Both the position numbers and the translations under genes were made by a program. Shown here in pieces: positions 53,459 through 61,633 of a stretch of DNA of 64,000 nt (within the stretch, counting starts at the first letter, position 1; every line of letters starts with the position of its first letter). Source of the DNA: Flavimaribacter sediminis (GTDB lineage: Bacteria > Pseudomonadota > Alphaproteobacteria > Rhizobiales > Rhizobiaceae); NCBI RefSeq assembly GCF_019492055.1, contig NZ_JAICBX010000005.1, positions 372,001 through 436,000 on the forward strand, written 5' to 3'. The notes below the pieces were generated by a model. That model ran no database searches. It saw only the letters and a list, made by a program, of their open reading frames with translations, and was not told the DNA's origin.

Positions 53459-54409
53459 TCAGGCGCCCCAGACGATCGCCTGCTCGTGACGCTTGATCAG
53501 TTGGCCGAGATCCGCGAAGGCTTCGGCGATATGGCCTGCAAAGGCGTCGACCGCCGGAATGCGCGGCGCCGCTGACAGGCGAAGCAGCCCGAGGGAGCGG
53601 TCGGGATGCGGGATATTGATCGGAAGCGCCGTGATCTGGCCCTCCTTGCGAAAGGCGAAGACGACACTGTGCGGCAGAACGGTCAACGCGTTTGACGCCG
53701 TCATGTAATTGAGCACACTGGCGAGCGAACCACCTGAAAAGCGGATTTTTATCTCCGCGACGCCCAGGGAATGCAGAATGGAGCGCAGGTCGGCCAGAAG
53801 CGGACTTCCCGGCGGCGGCGCGATCCACGGATACTCAAGCAGATCGCCGGAGGTCGGTTTGCGCTTGATCAGAAGCGGATGCGTCGACGAGCACGCGACG
53901 ACGTTCCTGCCGGGCAGAATTTCACTGAATTCAAGCCCCGAACCCTCGTCCAGAACATCGACCGGACAGACCGCGACGTCGATCCGGCCGGACTGGAGCA
54001 AAGCCCTCAGCTCCGTGAGATAGCCGTAGGACTGTTCGACGCTGATGTCCGGATAGCGGTCCTGGAAGCCGGCGATCATGCGCGCGATCAGGCCATCCAT
54101 GAAGAACGGACTGCCGCCCACTCGCACTACGCCGCTCGTTCCTCTGCGAAAACTGTCGATGACTTCGGAGGCTGCGCGCGACGCCGACAGGATGATCTGG
54201 CCGTGCTCCGCCAGCGCCTTGCCGAGTTGCGTCGGTACAAGCGGCCTCTTTCCCCGCACGAAAAGCGGTTCGCCAAGCCGTTTTTCCAGTTGCGAGAGCG
54301 TGCGGGATATCGCCGGCTGCGAGATGCCGAGAGCCGCTGCGCCCTCCGTCACGCCGCCCGCCTGCACGACGGCCGCCAGTTGCACGAGGTGTCTTTCATC
54401 CAGCTTCAT
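53459..54409 (-). CDS. LysR-family transcriptional regulator, module F
   Basis: A 316-residue LysR protein with the N-terminal HTH (LVQLAAVVQAGGVTEGAAALG, then SQPAISRTLSQLEKRLGEPLFVRG) and a typical effector domain (GVVRVGGSPFFMDGLIARM). It is divergent from the hydroxyquinol-type dioxygenase gene with 100 bp between starts, so it most likely controls the intradiol/maleylacetate reductase operon. A palindrome with T-N11-A geometry overlaps its start codon. Confidence 0.88.
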   Translation of the reverse strand: MKLDERHLVQLAAVVQAGGVTEGAAALGISQPAISRTLSQLEKRLGEPLFVRGKRPLVPTQLGKALAEHGQIILSASRAASEVIDSFRRGTSGVVRVGGSPFFMDGLIARMIAGFQDRYPDISVEQSYGYLTELRALLQSGRIDVAVCPVDVLDEGSGLEFSEILPGRNVVACSSTHPLLIKRKPTSGDLLEYPWIAPPPGSPLLADLRSILHSLGVAEIKIRFSGGSLASVLNYMTASNALTVLPHSVVFAFRKEGQITALPINIPHPDRSLGLLRLSAAPRIPAVDAFAGHIAEAFADLGQLIKRHEQAIVWGA

Positions 54410-54422
54410 AACAGATTGTTAT
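54408..54422. promoter_or_regulatory. Candidate LysR autoregulatory operator
   Basis: ATAACA-GAT-TGTTAT is a perfect inverted repeat overlapping the LysR start codon and containing the T-N11-A pattern. A second, looser pair (ATTG, thirteen bases, CAAT) lies nearer the dioxygenase gene around 54451-54471. Confidence 0.45.
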
Positions 54423-54509
54423 ATTAAGTCGGAAGAAAATCATAATCCAGATTGCATTCCGGCGATACAATCCGAACTGCATCACGCGTGACCAACGCAC
54501 GGAGGAGTG

Positions 54510-55376
54510 ATGAGGCCGGTGTCGGACAATCTCGATTTCAACGAACGGAACGCATCGGCCGTGATTTCCGGCCGGCTGCGTCCCGAAAACGACCGGCTGG
54601 GCGTCGCCGTGTCGGGGATCGTTTCGCATATCCACGCGCTTGTCAGCGAGTTGCGGCCCTCCCGCGAAGAATTGCGCGAAATCGTCGCGTTCCTGACGGA
54701 TGTCGGCCACGCCACGGAAGATCATCGGCAGGAATGGGTTCTTCTGTTCGACGTTCTCGGCGTTTCCACGCTCGTCGAAACCATGAACAGCGTTCGTCCG
54801 GCGGGCGCTACGTCCAATACGCCGCGTGGCCCCTTCTACAGGGCGGACGCGCCGATACTGCCGCGCGGCGCCTCCATATCGCTCGACGCCAGGGGCGAAC
54901 CGCTGACTGTTCACGGTCGCGTCACCGATCTTGACGGAAATCCTCTCGCCGGCGCCCTTCTGGAGGTCTGGCAGCCCAATGCAGACGGAATATTCGAGAA
55001 CCAGCAACCGGATTTGCAGCCGGAATTCAATTTGCGCGGCAAGTTCGTCTGCGACGACGACGGCGGCTTCATATTCAGGACGGTCAAGCCGGGCGGTTAC
55101 AACATTCCCTGTGATGGTCCGGTCGGCAGGCTCCTGCAAAGGCTGGACTATCCGTTGACCCGACCCGCGCACTTGCATTTCCGAATATCCGCACAAGGAT
55201 ATCAGACCCTGGTCACCCAGATCTTCGACGCGGATGATCCTTCTCTCACGCAAGACGCCATTCTTGGCGTGCGGCGCGATCTTGTGGGAGAATTCCGCAA
55301 ATCCGGCGCCGGCGAATGGGAACTGGCGTATTCCTTCGTCATGGCCACCGACAAAACACAGGAGCAGGCATCGTGA
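54510..55376 (+). CDS. Intradiol ring-cleavage dioxygenase 1, with axial Tyr replaced by Phe
   Basis: A 288-residue intradiol dioxygenase of the hydroxyquinol/catechol 1,2-dioxygenase family: an N-terminal helical dimerisation domain (residues about 25-100) and a C-terminal beta-sandwich with the iron site. Three of the four expected iron(III) ligands are seen: Tyr in KPGGYNIP and the two His in RPAHLHF. The fourth, the tyrosine of GFYxxQQ, is Phe here (NADGIFENQQ). The ATG at 54510 follows GGAGG. Its TGA overlaps the GTG of the maleylacetate reductase gene. Possible substrates are hydroxyquinol or a substituted catechol, but activity needs proof. Confidence 0.83.
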   Translation: MRPVSDNLDFNERNASAVISGRLRPENDRLGVAVSGIVSHIHALVSELRPSREELREIVAFLTDVGHATEDHRQEWVLLFDVLGVSTLVETMNSVRPAGATSNTPRGPFYRADAPILPRGASISLDARGEPLTVHGRVTDLDGNPLAGALLEVWQPNADGIFENQQPDLQPEFNLRGKFVCDDDGGFIFRTVKPGGYNIPCDGPVGRLLQRLDYPLTRPAHLHFRISAQGYQTLVTQIFDADDPSLTQDAILGVRRDLVGEFRKSGAGEWELAYSFVMATDKTQEQAS

Positions 55377-56440
55377 AGCTTCCCGATTCTTTCGTATTCC
55401 CCGGCATTACCTCCCGCGTGGTTTTCGGCGCAGGGTCGCTCGCAAGAACCGGAGAGGAAATCGAGAGACTGGGCAGCAAAAGCGCGCTGGTTCTGTCGAC
55501 GCCACAGCAGGAGGAGCAGGCGCGAGACCTGTCGGACAAGCTCGGATTCCTTGGCGCCGGCGTGTTTTCCGGCGCGGCGATGCATACGCCGGTCTCCGTC
55601 ACAGAAGCCGCCCTCGAGGCCTTCAGAACATCCGGCGCGGATTGCGTCGTCTCGCTCGGCGGCGGATCGACGACTGGCCTCGGCAAGGCGATCGCCACTC
55701 GCACCGGAGCAGACCAGGTGGTCATCCCCACGACCTATGCCGGTTCTGAAATGACCGACATCCTCGGCGAAACGCAAGGTGGACGAAAGACGACCCGGCG
55801 CGACCCGTCTATCCTGCCGGAGACGGTGATTTACGACATCGATCTGACATTGTCCCTCCCTGTCGCCATGAGCGTGACGTCGGGTCTGAACGCAGTCGCC
55901 CATTCCGCGGAAGGGCTTTACGCCTCGAACCGCAACCCGGTGATCAGCCTGCTCGCCGTCGAATCCATCCGCGCATTCAGCCAGGCGCTTCCCGCGATCG
56001 TTGAAAAGCCGCAGGATCCTGAAGCCAGAAAGCTGGCGCAATATGCGGCCTGGCTGTCCGGGATCGTGCTTGGCGGCGTCGCCATGGCGCTGCATCACAA
56101 GATCTGCCACACGCTCGGCGGAACCTTCGATACCCCGCATGCGGAAACGCATGCGATCATGCTGCCGCACACCATCGCCTACAACGCCGTCGCCGCGCCT
56201 GGACTGCTGCAGCCGCTTCAGGACATCTTCGGCATGAAGCCCGGCCAGGGCCTGTACGATCTCGCAAAGCGAATCGAAGCGCCGACGCGGCTTGTTGATC
56301 TTGGCCTGACCGAGGCCGATCTGGACAAGGCGGCCGACATCGCCGTCGAAAACCCTTACGAAAACCCGCGCCCCGTCGAACGCGAAGCCATCCGGCAGTT
56401 GCTGCAGGACGCCTTCGACGGCCGCGAACCTTCAAATTGA
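55373..56440 (+). CDS. Maleylacetate reductase
   Basis: A 355-residue iron-containing-alcohol-dehydrogenase-fold enzyme that reduces maleylacetate to 3-oxoadipate. The NAD(P)-binding segment is VVSLGGGSTTGLGKAIA near residue 85, followed by IPTTYAGSEMTDILGETQ; later HKICHTLGGTFDTPHAETHAIMLPH holds the metal-ligand-type histidines typical of maleylacetate reductases. The start is GTG at 55373, overlapping the preceding stop. It directly follows dioxygenase 1 and precedes dioxygenase 2, which matches the hydroxyquinol branch (hydroxyquinol to maleylacetate to 3-oxoadipate). Confidence 0.9.
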   Translation: MKLPDSFVFPGITSRVVFGAGSLARTGEEIERLGSKSALVLSTPQQEEQARDLSDKLGFLGAGVFSGAAMHTPVSVTEAALEAFRTSGADCVVSLGGGSTTGLGKAIATRTGADQVVIPTTYAGSEMTDILGETQGGRKTTRRDPSILPETVIYDIDLTLSLPVAMSVTSGLNAVAHSAEGLYASNRNPVISLLAVESIRAFSQALPAIVEKPQDPEARKLAQYAAWLSGIVLGGVAMALHHKICHTLGGTFDTPHAETHAIMLPHTIAYNAVAAPGLLQPLQDIFGMKPGQGLYDLAKRIEAPTRLVDLGLTEADLDKAADIAVENPYENPRPVEREAIRQLLQDAFDGREPSN

Positions 56441-56469
56441 CAAGACATAAAATACGCCGGGAGAGAAAA

Positions 56470-57357
56470 ATGGATACGCAGGAACAGGGATACTTCACTG
56501 AGGAAGACTCCGTCGAGGTCGTTACAATACGAAACGCGAAGGCGGAGGACGAACGACTGAAATTCATCATGGAAGTCGTCACCCGAAAGCTGCATGAGGC
56601 CGTCAAGGAGATCGAGCCGACCCAGGACGAGTGGTTCAAGGCGATCATGTTCCTCACCCAAACCGGCCATATGTGCAACGAATGGCGTCAGGAATTCATT
56701 CTGCTGTCGGACATTCTCGGCGTCTCGATGCTGGTCGACGCGATCAACAACAGAAAACCTTCCGGCGCCTCGGAATCAACCGTGCTCGGCCCCTTTCACG
56801 TCGAGGGAGCGCCGGAACTCGAAATGGGCGCGAATATCTGTCTTGACCAGAAAGGCGAGGACATGGTGGTCAGCGGCCGCATTCTCGACACCGCGGGCGA
56901 GCCGATCGCCGATGCGGTGATCGATGTCTGGCAGGCCAATGACGAAGGCTTCTACGACGTGCAGCAGAAGGGCATCCAGCCGGATTTCAACCTGCGCGGC
57001 GTCTTCAGGACCGGCCCGGACGGTCGCTACTGGTTCCGCGCCGTCAAGCCTAAATTCTATCCCATTCCGGATGACGGCCCGGTCGGAAAATTGCTCGGCG
57101 CCCTTGGCCGCCACCCCTACCGACCGGCGCATCTGCACTACATCATCAACTGCGAAGGGTTCGAGACACTGACCACCCACATCTTCGATCCCGATGATCG
57201 GTACATCAATTCCGACGCCGTGTTCGGAGTGAAGAAAAGCCTGCTCGCGGAGTTCAAATGGATCGAGGATGCGGCGCGCTCGAAGGAACTGGACTTCGAC
57301 AACGGTTTCTGGGAGGTCGAACACGACTTCGTGCTGGCGAGAACCAGCGGCGCGTGA
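56470..57357 (+). CDS. Intradiol ring-cleavage dioxygenase 2 (hydroxyquinol 1,2-dioxygenase-like)
   Basis: A 295-residue intradiol dioxygenase with all four iron ligands in place: Tyr in DEGFYDVQQ, Tyr in KPKFYPIP, and His-x-His in RPAHLHY. The N-terminal domain (FIMEVVTRKLHEAVKEIEP) mediates dimerisation. It resembles hydroxyquinol 1,2-dioxygenases by the LGPFHVEGAPELEMGA region. The ATG at 56470 has GGGAGAG upstream. It is the second dioxygenase of the operon and the one more likely to be an active ring-cleaving enzyme. Confidence 0.88.
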   Translation: MDTQEQGYFTEEDSVEVVTIRNAKAEDERLKFIMEVVTRKLHEAVKEIEPTQDEWFKAIMFLTQTGHMCNEWRQEFILLSDILGVSMLVDAINNRKPSGASESTVLGPFHVEGAPELEMGANICLDQKGEDMVVSGRILDTAGEPIADAVIDVWQANDEGFYDVQQKGIQPDFNLRGVFRTGPDGRYWFRAVKPKFYPIPDDGPVGKLLGALGRHPYRPAHLHYIINCEGFETLTTHIFDPDDRYINSDAVFGVKKSLLAEFKWIEDAARSKELDFDNGFWEVEHDFVLARTSGA

Positions 57358-57489
57358 TTCTCCGGGCGTCGGAAAATCTCTGGCGCCGGAGACGGTGGAT
57401 ATATTATCAGAGTAGAAGCCGATTGATCGCCCGGAAGTCAGGTCAGGACAACAGCTCTCTATGCCATATGCGAGGATGATCCCGGTAAG

Positions 57490-58590
57490 ATGAAGGACGT
57501 CGACGTCGATATCGTCGTCGTGGGAGCCGGCGTCGTCGGACTTGCCGTGGCGCGTAGCCTGGCTTTGAGCGGACTTGACGTCATTGTTCTGGAAGCCGCC
57601 GGCGCAATCGGAACGGAAACGTCCAGCCGCAACAGCGAGGTCATTCATGCAGGCCTCTACTATCGCCAGCATTCCATGAAGGCCGCGCTCTGCGTGAGGG
57701 GACGCAACCAGCTCTATCGCTATTGTGAACAGCGCGGCGTCGAACACAAACGAATCGGCAAGCTTGTGGTCGCGACGAGGGAGAGCGAACGGGCCGCTCT
57801 GGAGGAGATTGCGGGCAACGCCGCGCGCAACGGAGTCGATGACCTCGAGATACTGGACGCCGCCGCCGTCCGCCGCATCGAGCCCGAATTGAACGCCTGC
57901 GCGGCGCTGTTTTCGCCCAGCACCGGCATCATCGACACGCACGGATACATGCTGTCGCTGCAGGGCGAGGCGGAAGACCATCACGCCGTCATCTCATTCC
58001 ATTCGCCGGTTCTGTCCGGCAGGACGGACGGCAACGCCGTCGAACTGGACGTCGGAGGAGCGGAGCCCTCGACAATCGTCTGCCGCGTTCTCGTCAACGC
58101 GGCGGGTCTGGGCGCAGCCAGGGTCGCGGGAAGCATCGAAGGGGCGAATTGCGCCATTCCGGAAATGCGCTATGCAAAAGGCAACTATTTTGGCCTGACG
58201 GGCAAGGCGCCATTCTCGCACCTCATTTACCCCGTTCCCGAGCCAGGCGGTCTCGGCGTTCACCTGACGCTCGATCTTGGACAACGCGTCCGCTTCGGTC
58301 CGGACGTGGAATGGCTCGACGGCCCTGACATCGACTATTCGGTCGACGAAAAGCGCAGGGAGCCATTCTATGACGCCATTCGCAAATACTGGCCGGGTCT
58401 GCCCGACGGCGCCCTCTACGCCGACTATTGTGGCATTCGCCCCAAAGCCATGACGGACGGCGTCGCCGATTTCGTTATCGACGACCGAGCCGGCGCCGTC
58501 ATTAACCTGTTCGGCGTCGAGTCGCCCGGTTTGACTGCGTCACTGGCTCTCGCCGACGAGGTGCTGGTCCGCGTTCAGAAGGCGATCTAG
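57490..58590 (+). CDS. FAD-dependent oxidoreductase, L-2-hydroxyglutarate oxidase (LhgO)-like
   Basis: A 366-residue DAO-fold flavoprotein. The FAD dinucleotide motif is IVVVGAGVVGLAVARSLAL at the start, followed by SSRNSEVIHAGLYY, the family pattern of LhgO/L2HGDH, and near the end CGIRPKAM and NLFGVESPGLTASLALAD. It would oxidise a 2-hydroxyacid to a 2-oxoacid. Its place after two intradiol enzymes and a maleylacetate reductase suggests a role for a hydroxyacid intermediate, but a housekeeping role is equally possible. The 132-bp gap upstream leaves room for its own promoter. Confidence 0.83.
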   Translation: MKDVDVDIVVVGAGVVGLAVARSLALSGLDVIVLEAAGAIGTETSSRNSEVIHAGLYYRQHSMKAALCVRGRNQLYRYCEQRGVEHKRIGKLVVATRESERAALEEIAGNAARNGVDDLEILDAAAVRRIEPELNACAALFSPSTGIIDTHGYMLSLQGEAEDHHAVISFHSPVLSGRTDGNAVELDVGGAEPSTIVCRVLVNAAGLGAARVAGSIEGANCAIPEMRYAKGNYFGLTGKAPFSHLIYPVPEPGGLGVHLTLDLGQRVRFGPDVEWLDGPDIDYSVDEKRREPFYDAIRKYWPGLPDGALYADYCGIRPKAMTDGVADFVIDDRAGAVINLFGVESPGLTASLALADEVLVRVQKAI

Positions 58591-58645
58591 GATCGATACA
58601 TACGCAGCAGTCTTGACAGCCGCATGTACAGGTCACTATCGTATT

Positions 58646-58660
58646 TGTTACGTTATAACA
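58646..58660. promoter_or_regulatory. Zur-like operator before the COG0523 GTPase
   Basis: TGTTA-CGTTA-TAACA is a perfect inverted repeat with five-base arms and a five-base centre, resembling alphaproteobacterial Zur boxes (TGTTATAnnATAACA, from general knowledge). It is 17 bp before the ATG of a COG0523 GTPase, a class often induced by zinc shortage. Confidence 0.45.
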
Positions 58661-58677
58661 TTGTATATGGATGGATC

Positions 58678-59907
58678 ATGCAGCAATCCCAGTCTGTCAG
58701 CAACCTGTTGCCTGTCACCGTGCTTTCAGGCTTTCTCGGATCGGGCAAAACGACACTTTTGAACCACGTATTGAACAACCGCGCCGGCAAGCGCGTCGCG
58801 GTTATCGTCAACGACATGAGCGAGGTCAATATCGACGCCGATCTCGTGCGCGACGGCGGAGCGGACCTGTCCCGCACGGACGAAAAACTGGTCGAAATGA
58901 CCAATGGATGCATTTGCTGCACCTTGCGCGACGACCTGCTGGTCGAGGTCCGCAGGCTCAGCGAGGAAGGCAAGTTCGACTATCTGCTGATCGAAGGAAC
59001 CGGCATTGCCGAGCCGCTCCCGGTCGCCAGCACGTTTTCGTTTCGCGACGAAAACGGGCAAAGCCTGTCCGATATCGCTAGGCTGGACACCATGGTGACC
59101 GTGGTCGACGCCGTGAACCTGCTGCGGGAATACGGCTCGAACGAATTCCTGCGCGATCGTGGCGAAACAGCCGGTGAGGACGACAATCGCACGCTCATAG
59201 ACCTGCATGTCGAGCAGATCGAATTCGCCGATGTCGTGGTCATCAACAAGAAGTCCGATGTTTCGCCCGAGCAGCTCGCCAACGTTCGCAAGGTCGTCAA
59301 ATCGCTGAACGCCGACGCGCGGATCATCGAGACCGACTTCGGACACGTCGCGCTTGATGATGTCCTCGACACAGGCCTCTACAGCGAAGCGAAATCGGAA
59401 ATGCATCCGCTTTGGGCGAAAGAGCTTTACGGTTTTGCGGATCACGTCCCGGAAACCGAGGAATATGGCATCGGCAGTTTCGTCTACCGGGCGCGCAAGC
59501 CGTTTCATCCCGAACGCTTCAGCAACTTCATCGGCGCGACCTGGCCGGGCCTGATCCGCGCAAAAGGACATTTCTGGCTGGCGACGCGTCCGGATTGGGT
59601 TGGCGAGTTTTCCCTCGCCGGAGCCCTCGCCCGCGTCACGCCCATGGGGCGCTGGTGGAGCGCGACGCCGACATCGCGCTGGCCGGATCACCCGGAATGG
59701 CGGGACATGATTCGCCGCAACTGGGACGACACCTGGGGAGATCGCCGCCAGGAAATTGTTTTCATCGGAACGGGCATGGACGAGGCGTCTATCCGCGCCG
59801 AACTCGATCGCTGCCTTGTCGAGGACGAGATCGAGGAGTTCGATCCAACCGCCTTTCGTGACCTGCCGGATCCGTTTCCGCGCTGGGGCGTTTCGAACGC
59901 AGCCTGA
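58678..59907 (+). CDS. COG0523 (CobW/YjiA-type) GTPase, putative zinc chaperone
   Basis: A 409-residue GTPase of the COG0523 metallochaperone family. The P-loop is [16 protein letters not shown] near residue 20, the metal motif is [13 protein letters not shown] (CxCC) near residue 80, [16 protein letters not shown] is the switch II region, and the base-specificity motif is NKKSD. A C-terminal CobW domain completes it. The start at 58678 is chosen because the upstream frame would read through the operator-like palindrome. It probably delivers zinc to a client enzyme under zinc limitation. Confidence 0.87.
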   Translation: MQQSQSVSNLLPVTVLSGFLGSGKTTLLNHVLNNRAGKRVAVIVNDMSEVNIDADLVRDGGADLSRTDEKLVEMTNGCICCTLRDDLLVEVRRLSEEGKFDYLLIEGTGIAEPLPVASTFSFRDENGQSLSDIARLDTMVTVVDAVNLLREYGSNEFLRDRGETAGEDDNRTLIDLHVEQIEFADVVVINKKSDVSPEQLANVRKVVKSLNADARIIETDFGHVALDDVLDTGLYSEAKSEMHPLWAKELYGFADHVPETEEYGIGSFVYRARKPFHPERFSNFIGATWPGLIRAKGHFWLATRPDWVGEFSLAGALARVTPMGRWWSATPTSRWPDHPEWRDMIRRNWDDTWGDRRQEIVFIGTGMDEASIRAELDRCLVEDEIEEFDPTAFRDLPDPFPRWGVSNAA

Positions 59908-60042
59908 TAGTCAACGGCGCTTCTCCCGATCTCGCCCACAGCCGCGCCGACCAGGCGCGCAAGACCCATCTGCGCTATATTGACACCGCGGATGTGATTT
60001 GTGTTAAAGCGGCGAGCGGCAATCCAATCGGGAGGAGAATGA

Positions 60043-61224
60043 ATGAGCCTCAAGGGCCAGGCCTACATCGTGGGCGCCTATGAACACCCCACGCGCAAAG
60101 CGGTGGACAGATCGGTCGCGCAGCTTCACGCCGATGTCGCAATAGGCGCGCTGGAAGACGCCGGGCTCAGTCTCTCGGATGTCGACGGATATTTCTGCGC
60201 GGGCGACATCACCGGATGGTCGGCGCCAGGCACGGGCCCCTTCTCTATCGTCGAGTATATGGGCCTCAATCTGCGCCACCTGGATTCAACCGAAAGCTGG
60301 GGCTCGGCCTACGTCAATCACGTGTCGCATGCCGTGCAGGCCATTGCGGCCGGCAAATGCCGCGTGGCCCTCATCACTCTGGCCGGGCGTCCCCGCGCCG
60401 AGGCGACGCGTCCGGATCTGAGCCAGGGAAGCGCCAACGACACGACGGAGTCGCCCTTCGAGTCGCCGTACCGCCCGGTGGTGACGAACATGTACGGCAT
60501 GGTGGCCAAACGCCACATGTACGAATACGGCACCACTTCGGAACAATTGGCCTGGGTGAAGGTCGCCGCCTCCCACCACGCCCAGCACAATCCGCACGCC
60601 ATGCTGCGCAACGTGGTGACCGTCGAAGACGTCATCAACTCCCCCATGATCACCGATCCGCTGCACCGGCTGGACTGCTGTGTGGTGTCGGACGGCGGCG
60701 GCGCGCTCGTGGTCGTGCACCCCGATGTCGCAAAGAGCCTCAAGCGCCCGCTGGTCACGCCGATCGGCACGGGATTCTCCGTCAGACAACTCAATGGCGG
60801 CTATTTTGATATTCTGGAATCGGGCGGCGTCAAATCCGGAGCTGAAGCCTTCGACGAAGCCGGCGTAACTCCGGACGACATCCAGTACGCGTCGCTCTAC
60901 GACAGCTTCACCATAACAGTCATGGTGCAACTGGAAAATCTCGGCTTCTGCAAGCCGGGCGAAAGCGGGAAATTCGTATCTGACGGCGGCCTGATCTCCG
61001 GGGTCGGCAAGTTGCCCGTGAACACGGACGGCGGCGGTCTGTGCAGCAATCACCCCGCCAACCGCGGCGGCATGACGAAGATTATCGAGGCGGTGCGGCA
61101 ATTGCGCGGCGAGGCCCACCCGGCCGTTCAGGTTCGCGACTGCGCCCTTGCGCTCGCCCATGGCACCGGAGGCCAACTCGGCGGGCGCCACGGCGCCTCG
61201 ACGCTTATACTGGAACGGGAGTGA
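60043..61224 (+). CDS. Thiolase-like protein (SCP2/Ltp2 group) lacking the catalytic cysteine
   Basis: A 393-residue thiolase-fold protein. The segment equivalent to the nucleophile region reads STESWGSAYVNHVSHAVQAI, without the usual CxS; the C-terminal half keeps the NHPANRGG motif with a histidine and LAHGTGGQLGGRHGAS without a CxG. This is the pattern of Ltp2/DitF-type proteins, which act as retro-aldolases on acyl-CoA side chains, rather than of true thiolases. The DUF35 gene starts six bases after its stop. A ribosome site (GGGAGGAG) precedes the ATG. Confidence 0.85.
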   Translation: MSLKGQAYIVGAYEHPTRKAVDRSVAQLHADVAIGALEDAGLSLSDVDGYFCAGDITGWSAPGTGPFSIVEYMGLNLRHLDSTESWGSAYVNHVSHAVQAIAAGKCRVALITLAGRPRAEATRPDLSQGSANDTTESPFESPYRPVVTNMYGMVAKRHMYEYGTTSEQLAWVKVAASHHAQHNPHAMLRNVVTVEDVINSPMITDPLHRLDCCVVSDGGGALVVVHPDVAKSLKRPLVTPIGTGFSVRQLNGGYFDILESGGVKSGAEAFDEAGVTPDDIQYASLYDSFTITVMVQLENLGFCKPGESGKFVSDGGLISGVGKLPVNTDGGGLCSNHPANRGGMTKIIEAVRQLRGEAHPAVQVRDCALALAHGTGGQLGGRHGASTLILERE

Positions 61225-61229
61225 GCAGG

Positions 61230-61601
61230 ATGACGGCCGAAGCAAGTCCGGCGGACGAAATCGCCATGTTCTTTGAAGGCGCAGAGCGCGGCGCGCTGAT
61301 GCTCAAGCGCTGCATCGACACCGGCAAGGCGTTTCATTATCCCCGCGAGCGCAGCCCCTTCACCGGCGGGAAGACGGAATGGTTCGAGGCAACCGGCAAG
61401 GGATCCATCTATTCTTGCTCCCTGTCCCACCGCGCCGATCCGCCCTACTGTCTCGCCTATGTAAAGCTCGACGAGGGGCCGATCATGATGACGAATATCG
61501 TTGCCGATGACCTGACGGCCGTCGCAATCGGCCAGCGCGTTCAGGTGACGTTTCAGCAAGGGCCGGACGGGCGGCAAATACCGTTCTTTACGCCGGAGTA
61601 G
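61230..61601 (+). CDS. DUF35 OB-fold protein, partner of the thiolase-like protein
   Basis: A 123-residue DUF35 protein: the N-terminal rubredoxin-like region is degenerate (LKRCIDTGKAFHYPRERSPF, only one of four cysteines kept), followed by the OB fold (FEATGKGSIYSCSLSHRADPP, then YCLAYVKLDEGPIMMTNIV). DUF35 proteins bind CoA esters and form complexes with Ltp2- or thiolase-like subunits. It is cotranscribed with the thiolase-like gene (six-base gap) and is probably needed for its activity. Confidence 0.82.
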   Translation: MTAEASPADEIAMFFEGAERGALMLKRCIDTGKAFHYPRERSPFTGGKTEWFEATGKGSIYSCSLSHRADPPYCLAYVKLDEGPIMMTNIVADDLTAVAIGQRVQVTFQQGPDGRQIPFFTPE

Positions 61602-61633
61602 ATATCTTTGGCCTGACATTCTGTTCAGGAGCA

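Noticed and set aside
56776-57984. 402-codon minus-strand frame
   Set aside because: Antisense to dioxygenase 2 and the start of the LhgO-like gene; no motif.
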